Program-made: the position numbers and the translations under genes
Source of the DNA: Paracoccaceae bacterium
Lineage (GTDB): Bacteria; Pseudomonadota; Alphaproteobacteria; Rhodobacterales; Rhodobacteraceae
Assembly (NCBI GenBank): GCA_003551745.1
Contig: PUNI01000447.1
Coordinates: 1-10,901, forward strand
Direction: 5' to 3'
DNA: 10,901 nucleotides
Notes under the pieces: generated by a model
The model's input: the letters and a program-made list of their open reading frames with translations, nothing else
What the model was told of the DNA's origin: nothing
The model's database searches: none
Part shown: positions 6,575 to 10,901 of the stretch, one piece after another
Numbering within the stretch: the first letter of the stretch is position 1
Layout of the letters: each line of letters opens with the position of its first letter

Positions 6575-6707
6575 GTCGCAGCTTCTGCTTCTTCAGGTCG
6601 GCGATGGTCAGCGCGTCGGTGGCCGGGTTCCGCTGCGCTTCCTCGACCTGATCGGACAGGGCCTGATGCTTGCGCCGGAGTTCCTGAAGATGCGAAGTCA
6701 ATGACAT
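6540..6707 (-). CDS. DUF465 (YdcH-type) small coiled-coil protein
   Basis: A 55-residue highly charged helical protein starting MSLTSHLQELRRKHQALSDQ and containing ADLKKQKLRLKEEIHRL near the C-terminus. The spacing of hydrophobic residues suggests one long alpha-hairpin or coiled coil. Opening with H-L-x-x-L-x-x-K-H and closing with I-x-x-L-K-K-x-K-L-x-L-K-E-E-I is the DUF465/YdcH signature, common in Alphaproteobacteria and of unknown function. The start was chosen for the perfect AGGAGG (minus strand, 6719-6714) 6 bases upstream; a longer reading to 6749 adds 14 unrelated residues. The gene is convergent with and overlaps the transporter gene by 35 bp. It diverges from the lysine genes across a 165 bp gap. 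Confidence 0.88.
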   Translation of the reverse strand: MSLTSHLQELRRKHQALSDQVEEAQRNPATDALTIADLKKQKLRLKEEIHRLSAQ

Positions 6708-6727
6708 GGTCGTCCTCCTGACTGGAT

Positions 6728-6766
6728 GTGACAGTTCAGTGCACCACAAATCGCGCCGTCTGTCAC
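6728..6766. repeat. Inverted repeat in the gap between DUF465 and the saccharopine genes
   Basis: GTGACAG (6728-6734) and CTGTCAC (6760-6766) are perfect 7-bp inverted arms separated by 25 bases. The palindrome GTGCAC (6739-6744) lies between them. The spacing would suit a looped dimeric regulator site controlling one or both divergent genes. No regulator is encoded nearby and the role is a guess. The rest of the 165 bp gap shows a GATTC (6788-6792) and a weak TTGCGG-17-TAAGCC promoter-like pair at 6821-6849. Confidence 0.3.
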
Positions 6767-6872
6767 GCGCATCCCGGCGCCGTTTCAGATTCGTGAGAAG
6801 GCTTAACGCGGCCGGGCGAGTTGCGGGCGCGCTGCCCTTGGCCTAAGCCTGACGCCAGACGCGGGAGGGGGC

Positions 6873-7934
6873 ATGACGCATCTGTGGGTCCGGGCCGAGG
6901 AACGGGCGAACGAGGAGCGGGTCGGCCTGATGCCGGAGGGCGCCGCCGCGCTGATCCGCGCCGGTCTGCAGGTCACCGTGGAGGAAAGTCCGCAGCGGGC
7001 GATCCCCCTCGCCGGCTACGCCGCGGCGGGCTGCGCCGTCGCACCCGCCGGAAGCTGGCGCGCGGCCCCGCGCGAGGCCATCGTCTTCGGCCTGAAGGAA
7101 CTGCCCGAAGACGGCACGCCGCTGGTGCACCGCCACATCATGTTCGGGCATGCCTTCAAGGGCCAGCCCGCCGGGCGGCTGTTGCTGGAACGCTTCCGGC
7201 GCGGTGGCGGGGCGCTCTATGACCTCGAATACCTGGTCGATGACAGCGGGCGCCGCGTCGCCGCCTTCGGCTACTGGGCCGGCTATGCCGGTGCCGCGGT
7301 GGCACTGAAGTGCTGGACGGCACAGATGCGGGGCGGGATCTGCGGTCCGCTGGCGCGTTATCCCGGGCGCCCGGCGCTGCTCGATGACCTGCGGGGCGAG
7401 TTCGCCGCGCAGGGGCCGTGCCCGGAGGTCCTTGTCATCGGGGCCATGGGCCGCGTCGGCACCGGCGCGGGCGACCTCTGCGATGCGCTGGGGCTGACCG
7501 TCACCCGCTGGGACATGGCCGAGACCGCCCATGGCGGCCCGTTCCCAGAGGTGCTTGATCACGCCTTGTTTCTCAACTGCATCCTCGCCGGGCCCGGCTG
7601 CCCGGTGTTCGTGCCGGCCAATGCCGCGGCCGCGCCGCGCCGTCTGCGGGTGATCGGCGACATCGCCTGTGACCCGACGTCGGACTTCTCGCCGATCAAG
7701 GTCTACGACCGGGTCACCGACTGGGCCGCGCCGGCGCTGCGGGTGCATGAGGCCCCGCCGCTCGACGTCACCGCCATCGACAACCTGCCCTCGCTCCTGC
7801 CGGTGGAGGCCTCGCGGGATTTCGCCGCCCAGCTACTGCCCCATCTGGCGACCCTCGAGCGGATCGACACGGGCGTCTGGGCCCGTGCCCGGGCCGAGTT
7901 CGACCGCCATCTCGCCACGGAGGCCCGCGCATGA
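6873..7934 (+). CDS. Saccharopine dehydrogenase (NAD+, L-lysine-forming), fungal LYS1-like
   Basis: A cytoplasmic 353-residue enzyme joining or splitting lysine and 2-oxoglutarate via saccharopine. It resembles monofunctional fungal LYS1 (about 370 residues) along its whole length. Landmarks: ERVGLMPEGAAALIRAG (15-31); GLKELPED with Lys75 and H-R-H-I-M-F-G-H with His93, corresponding to the yeast catalytic Lys77/His96 pair; GGGALYDLEYLVD; GRRVAAFGYWAGYAGAA (126-142); the Rossmann loop VIGAMGRVGTGAG (188-200); RWDMAETAHGGPF; and DNLPSLLPVEAS (303-314). GGGAGGGG lies immediately before the ATG. Its stop overlaps the next gene's ATG as ATGA (7931-7934), so they are coupled. In yeast the pair makes lysine; in a bacterium with a diaminopimelate route it more probably catabolises lysine to saccharopine. 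Direction is inferred. Confidence 0.9.
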   Translation: MTHLWVRAEERANEERVGLMPEGAAALIRAGLQVTVEESPQRAIPLAGYAAAGCAVAPAGSWRAAPREAIVFGLKELPEDGTPLVHRHIMFGHAFKGQPAGRLLLERFRRGGGALYDLEYLVDDSGRRVAAFGYWAGYAGAAVALKCWTAQMRGGICGPLARYPGRPALLDDLRGEFAAQGPCPEVLVIGAMGRVGTGAGDLCDALGLTVTRWDMAETAHGGPFPEVLDHALFLNCILAGPGCPVFVPANAAAAPRRLRVIGDIACDPTSDFSPIKVYDRVTDWAAPALRVHEAPPLDVTAIDNLPSLLPVEASRDFAAQLLPHLATLERIDTGVWARARAEFDRHLATEARA

Positions 7935-9073
7935 CGATCCACTGGTGCGGCACCGGCCTGTCGGCGATCCCGGGTCTGCGGCGCCTGATCGCGGCCGACC
8001 ATCCGGTCACGGTCTGGAACCGGACGGTGGCCAGGGCGGAGGCTGCCGTCGGCGATGTCGCAGGCGATATCCGGGCCTTCGATCCCGATGCGCTGCAGGC
8101 CGCGCTGGCGCCGGGCGATGTGGTCGTCTCCATGCTGCCGGCCGACCGCCATGTGGATCTCGCCACCCGTGCCATCGGCAAGGGCGCGCATTTCGTCTCC
8201 TCCTCCTACATCGCCCCCGAGATGCAGGGGCTTGACGCGGCGGCCCGCGCGGCGGGGGTGGCCGTGGTGGGCGAGGTCGGGCTCGACCCCGGCATCGATC
8301 ACCTGATGGCCCACGATCTTGTCGCCGACTATCGCGTGACGGGCGGGCACACCGCCGACACCGCGCTCAGCTTCACCTCCTACTGTGGCGGCTTCCCGAA
8401 GCGGCCCAACGCGTTCCGCTACAAGTTCAGCTGGTCGCCGCTGGGCGTCCTGAAGGCGCTGCGCGCGCCCTCGCGGTCGATCCGGGAGTTCGAGGTCTGG
8501 GACGTGGACAGGCCCTGGCACGCCATCGAAGGTTTCGACGCCCCCCTGCCGGCGCCGGAGCGCTTCGAGGTCTATCCCAACCGCGACAGCCTGCCGTTCC
8601 GGGACGCCTACGGCTTCGACCCGGCCTGGCGGGTGCGCCAGTTCGTGCGGGGCACCCTGCGGCTCGATGGCTGGTCGCAGGCCTGGGCGCCCGTCTTCGC
8701 CGAGATCGAGGGGCTGGAGGGCCCGGCGGGCGAGGCGCGGCTGGCGGAGATGGCCGAGGGCTTCTGGCGCGCCCATGCCTATGACGACGGCGAGGCGGAC
8801 CGGGTGGTGCTCTTCGTGGCGCTGAAGGCCGAAAGCGACGGCGCGACGGTCTGGCACCGCTCCTGGGCGCTGGATGCCACGGGCGACGCGCGCGGCAGCG
8901 CGATGGCGCGGCTGGTCTCGCACCCGGTCGCCCTCGCGGCAGAGGCGGCTGGGGAGGGACGGCTGACGCCGGGCGTCCAGCCTGCGCCGCAGGCGCCGGC
9001 GATGGTTCGCGACTGGTTGGCGGATGTCGGCAACCACGCCCAGCATCTCGCGCGGATCGATCACCTCGCCTAG
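7931..9073 (+). CDS. Saccharopine dehydrogenase (L-glutamate-forming), fungal LYS9-like
   Basis: A 380-residue oxidoreductase that would split saccharopine into glutamate and 2-aminoadipate 6-semialdehyde (allysine). The N-terminal Rossmann loop is CGTGLSAIPG (6-15). The segments SSYIAPEM (91-98), VGEVGLDPGIDHL (113-125), FTSYCGG (148-154), YKFSWSPLGVL (164-174) and a later YPNRDSLPFRDAYG line up in order with yeast LYS9. It is shorter than yeast LYS9 (446 residues), with the loss in the middle of the substrate domain. The start is fixed by the 4-base ATGA overlap with the LYS1-like gene. Two separate genes replace the fused LKR/SDH enzyme of plants, animals and some bacteria. The next pathway step, an allysine dehydrogenase, is not in the window. 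A strong hairpin begins 5 bases after the stop. Confidence 0.88.
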   Translation: MTIHWCGTGLSAIPGLRRLIAADHPVTVWNRTVARAEAAVGDVAGDIRAFDPDALQAALAPGDVVVSMLPADRHVDLATRAIGKGAHFVSSSYIAPEMQGLDAAARAAGVAVVGEVGLDPGIDHLMAHDLVADYRVTGGHTADTALSFTSYCGGFPKRPNAFRYKFSWSPLGVLKALRAPSRSIREFEVWDVDRPWHAIEGFDAPLPAPERFEVYPNRDSLPFRDAYGFDPAWRVRQFVRGTLRLDGWSQAWAPVFAEIEGLEGPAGEARLAEMAEGFWRAHAYDDGEADRVVLFVALKAESDGATVWHRSWALDATGDARGSAMARLVSHPVALAAEAAGEGRLTPGVQPAPQAPAMVRDWLADVGNHAQHLARIDHLA

Positions 9074-9077
9074 CAGT

Positions 9078-9122
9078 CCACCGAAAACCCCTGTCTGGGG
9101 CCCGTTGAGGGGTTTTCGGTGG
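9078..9122 (+). terminator. Long perfect hairpin terminator between convergent genes
   Basis: CCACCGAAAACCCCT (9078-9092) pairs perfectly with AGGGGTTTTCGGTGG (9108-9122): 15 bp, loop of 15 bases. TTTGT follows on the plus strand. It fills almost the whole 53 bp gap between the LYS9-like stop (9073) and the stop of the convergent hydrolase gene (9127), so it probably ends both transcripts, although the minus strand lacks a T-run. CCCC (9088-9091) can also pair with the loop GGGG (9097-9100), giving an alternative fold. Confidence 0.8.
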
Positions 9123-9126
9123 TTTG

Positions 9127-9819
9127 TCAGAGCTCGATCGGCACCAGCACATCGGGTTCGATCACCTTCACGTCGGGCAGGCCCGCGACCAGGGCCTCGG
9201 CCGACTGCTCCAGAAGATCGAAGGTCTTGTAGTGGCAGGGGATCACCATGTCGAAGTCGAAGAACTTCCGCGCCGCGTAGGCCGCGCGCGCCATGTCCAT
9301 GGTGAAATGCCCACCGGCGCAGAGCAGGCCGATATCGGGCCTGTGCAGCTCCGCCAGCACGGCCATGTCTGCCATCACGTCGGTGTCGCCCGAGAAATAG
9401 ATGGTATGACCGTCGGCCGCGATCATGAACCCCGCCTCGGCGCCGGCATAGACCGGCCCGGCCGGCCCGCCCATCGACGAGGAATGCACCGCGTTCACCA
9501 TCGTCACCCGGGCGTCGCCCGCAGCCACCGTGCCGCCCTTGTTGAAGCCCACCGTCTCGACCTTCTCGGTCTCGGCCCAGAAGCTCATCAGGTCGTAGAT
9601 GCCGAGGATCGGGGCGCCGGTCTCCCTGGCGATGGCGACCGCGTCGCCGGCATGGTCGCCGTGGCCGTGGCTGACGAGCACATGCGTGGCCCGGTCGATG
9701 GCCTCGGCGCGGCGTGCCTCGGGAAACATCGGGTTGCCGGTCAGCCAGGGATCGACCAGAAGCACCGCTTCGGCGGTCTCGATGCGAAAGCCGGAGTGTC
9801 CGAGCCAGGTGATTCTCAT
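9127..9819 (-). CDS. UPF0173-type metal-dependent hydrolase (metallo-beta-lactamase fold)
   Basis: A 230-residue cytoplasmic protein matching the UPF0173/YtkL group of metallo-beta-lactamase-fold hydrolases, which are about 225-240 residues and of unknown substrate. It opens MRITWLGHSGFRIETAEAVL with the family's LGHS start, then LLVDPWLTGNP. Metal ligands are complete: H-G-H-G-D-H (His51, His53, Asp55, His56), His112 in NAVHSS, Asp145 in YFSGDTDV, and His196 in IPCHYKTF. Two metal ions are expected. GGGAGG (minus strand, 9830-9825) lies 5 bases before the ATG. The gene is divergent from the ceramidase-like gene across 56 bp and convergent with the saccharopine pair. Hydrolase activity is well supported; a true beta-lactamase role is not. 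Confidence 0.92.
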   Translation of the reverse strand: MRITWLGHSGFRIETAEAVLLVDPWLTGNPMFPEARRAEAIDRATHVLVSHGHGDHAGDAVAIARETGAPILGIYDLMSFWAETEKVETVGFNKGGTVAAGDARVTMVNAVHSSSMGGPAGPVYAGAEAGFMIAADGHTIYFSGDTDVMADMAVLAELHRPDIGLLCAGGHFTMDMARAAYAARKFFDFDMVIPCHYKTFDLLEQSAEALVAGLPDVKVIEPDVLVPIEL

Positions 9820-9875
9820 CTGTGCCTCCCTACATTGCGTGGCGAGCGTGCCTATCGGAACGGTGTGACAGTGCC

Positions 9876-10556
9876 ATGGACCTGACGGCCCAGACCATAG
9901 CCTATTGCGAGCGTACGGATTTCTCTTACTGGGCGGAACCGGTCAACGCGGTGACCAACGCCTCCTTCCTGATCGCGGCGGCGATCATGGCGTGGCGCCT
10001 GCGCGGTGCAAGCCTGCCGCTGGCCTGGGCGCTGGTGGTCACGCTCACGGCCATCGGTATCGGATCCTTCCTGTGGCACACACATGCCACCGGCTGGGCC
10101 GGACTTGCCGACGTGCTGCCCATCCTGATCTTCATCCTGATCTACATCTTCGCCGCGACGCGGGATTACCTGGGCGCGCGCTGGTGGCTCGCGGCCCTGG
10201 CCGTGGTGGGCTTCTTTCCCTACGCCTTCCTCGTCGGCGGAGCGATCGGATTGGCGATCCCCGGCGCCGGCGCCAATGCCGCCTATGCCTCGGTTGCGCT
10301 TCTGATCCTGACCTATGCCGCGATCCTGCGGGGCCGTGCGCCGGAAACTGCGCGCGGGCTGGCCATCGGGGCCGGGGTTCTCGCCGTCTCGCTGACCTTC
10401 CGCGCGCTCGACGGCCCGCTGTGCGACATCATCCCGGTGGGCACGCATTTCATGTGGCACATCCTCAACGGGATCATGCTGGGCTGGATGATCGAGGTCT
10501 ACCGCCGGCATCTCACCGGGCGCCGCGCGCCCCCCGTCACGGCCGACGCAGGCTGA
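9876..10556 (+). CDS. Ceramidase-family (alkaline ceramidase-like) membrane hydrolase
   Basis: A 226-residue protein with about seven membrane segments, matching the alkaline ceramidase family (Pfam ceramidase, CREST superfamily). Known human ACER3 zinc/catalytic residues are Ser77, His81, Asp92, His217 and His221. Here Ser64, His68 and Asp79 (GSFLWHTHATGWAGLAD) and His191, His195 (HFMWH) keep the same spacing. The N-terminal YCERTD...YWAEPVNAVTN resembles the calcium-site segment. The expected reaction is amide hydrolysis of ceramide or a related N-acyl lipid in the membrane. Many Rhodobacterales are not known to make sphingolipids, so the natural substrate is open. ATG at 9876 is preferred because the protein begins at the conserved segment; a GTG at 9822 would add unrelated residues. 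No clear ribosome site precedes 9876, so initiation may be weak or leaderless. Confidence 0.85.
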   Translation: MDLTAQTIAYCERTDFSYWAEPVNAVTNASFLIAAAIMAWRLRGASLPLAWALVVTLTAIGIGSFLWHTHATGWAGLADVLPILIFILIYIFAATRDYLGARWWLAALAVVGFFPYAFLVGGAIGLAIPGAGANAAYASVALLILTYAAILRGRAPETARGLAIGAGVLAVSLTFRALDGPLCDIIPVGTHFMWHILNGIMLGWMIEVYRRHLTGRRAPPVTADAG

Positions 10557-10575
10557 GCGGCGCCCGGCCGGCAGC

Positions 10576-10604
10576 TTGCATTCGGGTCCGGCCGGCGTTA
10601 TCTC
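10576..10604 (+). promoter_or_regulatory. Weak candidate gcrA promoter
   Basis: TTGCAT (10576-10581) is followed after 17 bp by TATCTC (10599-10604). The pair matches consensus only in its first three bases on each side, but position is suitable, about 90 bases before the gcrA ATG. Identical CCGGCCGGC palindromic blocks lie before (10564-10572) and inside (10588-10596) the spacer. The remainder of the 138 bp gap is very GC-rich with no clear element. Confidence 0.25.
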
Positions 10605-10694
10605 CGCGCCCTGCCCCGCCGGTGCTGGCGCGGCGGCTCAATTGGGTGCCCGGCCCCCGCGGCTGCGCGGCGCCGCGACCAGCGGAGACGCGGA

Positions 10695-10901
10695 ATGTCC
10701 TGGACCGACGAACGGGTGGAGACCCTCAAGCGCATGTGGGCCGAAGGCCAGTCGGCCTCGCAGATCGCCAAGGAACTGGGCGGCGTTACCCGCAACGCGG
10801 TGATCGGCAAGGTGCATCGTCTGGGCCTCTCGAACCGCAATGGCAACAGTGCGGGCAGCGTGCGAACCGATGCCGAGCCGGAGGCGATGCCGGCCGCCGA
10901 G
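10695..10901 (+). CDS. gcrA: GcrA cell-cycle regulator (N-terminal part, cut by window edge)
   Basis: The first 69 residues are present and the frame is open at the window edge. The start MSWTDERVETLKRMWAEGQS followed by ASQIAKELGGVTRNAVIGKV and HRLGLSNR is the hallmark of GcrA, an alphaproteobacterial factor that binds sigma-70 RNA polymerase and acts at promoters carrying CcrM-methylated GANTC. Residues 1-48 form the helix-turn-helix DNA-binding domain; from about 49 an acidic, low-complexity linker begins (GNSAGSVRTDAEPEA). The C-terminal sigma-binding domain lies outside the window. A GGAG lies 7 bases before the ATG. The gene is co-directional with the ceramidase-like gene after 138 bp, with a possible promoter of its own. 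Confidence 0.95.
   Translation, partial: MSWTDERVETLKRMWAEGQSASQIAKELGGVTRNAVIGKVHRLGLSNRNGNSAGSVRTDAEPEAMPAAE

Noticed and set aside
7703..9064. Minus-strand open frame of 453 codons opposite the saccharopine genes
   Set aside because: Antisense shadow of two well-supported genes; Arg/His/Gly-rich with no family resemblance.
9127..9819. Antibiotic-resistance beta-lactamase
   Set aside because: The fold is shared, but the LGHS start, length and lack of a signal peptide match UPF0173 hydrolases instead.
10564..10596. Two CCGGCCGGC blocks 24 bp apart before gcrA as an operator
   Set aside because: The same or near-identical blocks occur at several other places in this GC-rich window (near 171, 1573, 2749, 3541), so chance is a sufficient explanation.
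1..10901. Defence island, prophage, biosynthetic cluster or mobile element
   Set aside because: No transposase, integrase, nuclease-helicase set, carrier-protein machinery, direct repeats or tRNA boundary can be seen; the genes are metabolic and regulatory with uniform composition.

Overview
The window is high-GC DNA with tightly packed genes, strong Shine-Dalgarno sequences and several ATGA stop/start overlaps. A gcrA gene (a cell-cycle regulator confined to Alphaproteobacteria), a phaA-phaB pair without phaC, a small DUF465 gene and an argH / small-lipoprotein arrangement together point to a chromosomal segment of an alphaproteobacterium, most likely Rhodobacterales (Rhodobacteraceae/Paracoccaceae). 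I see no rRNA, tRNA, insertion sequence, phage gene, CRISPR array or replication origin. Every gene looks intact apart from the two cut by the window edges.

Layout, left to right. (1) 1-1891, minus strand: argH, a 51-residue membrane/lipoprotein-like ORF coupled to it, a 59-residue LptM-like lipoprotein and, after a 70 bp gap, the start of a DUF2834 membrane protein that runs off the edge. (2) 1890-2474, plus: a periplasmic TlpA-type thioredoxin, head to head with argH, with the two start codons sharing bases. (3) 2588-3412, plus: a stand-alone EAL-domain protein with the catalytic residues of a c-di-GMP phosphodiesterase. (4) 3629-5609, plus: phaA and phaB, which turn acetyl-CoA into (R)-3-hydroxybutyryl-CoA for polyhydroxybutyrate; a promoter and PhaR-like site may lie upstream. 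(5) 5672-6574, plus: a DMT/EamA exporter, overlapping at its 3' end a small convergent DUF465 gene (6540-6707, minus). (6) 6873-9073, plus: two overlapping genes closely resembling the fungal monofunctional LYS1 and LYS9 saccharopine dehydrogenases, probably a lysine catabolic pair, closed by a long hairpin. (7) 9127-9819, minus: a UPF0173 metallo-beta-lactamase-fold hydrolase, divergent from (8) 9876-10556, plus: a membrane ceramidase-family hydrolase with the full zinc/serine/aspartate signature. (9) 10695 to the edge, plus: gcrA, truncated.

Functionally this is ordinary core and near-core metabolism: arginine synthesis, PHB precursors, lysine breakdown, redox and envelope maintenance, and signalling. 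I found no convincing new multi-gene system. The points most worth a second look are the split fungal-type saccharopine pair, the ceramidase-like enzyme, the 51-residue gene behind argH, and the zero-length argH/tlpA intergenic region.
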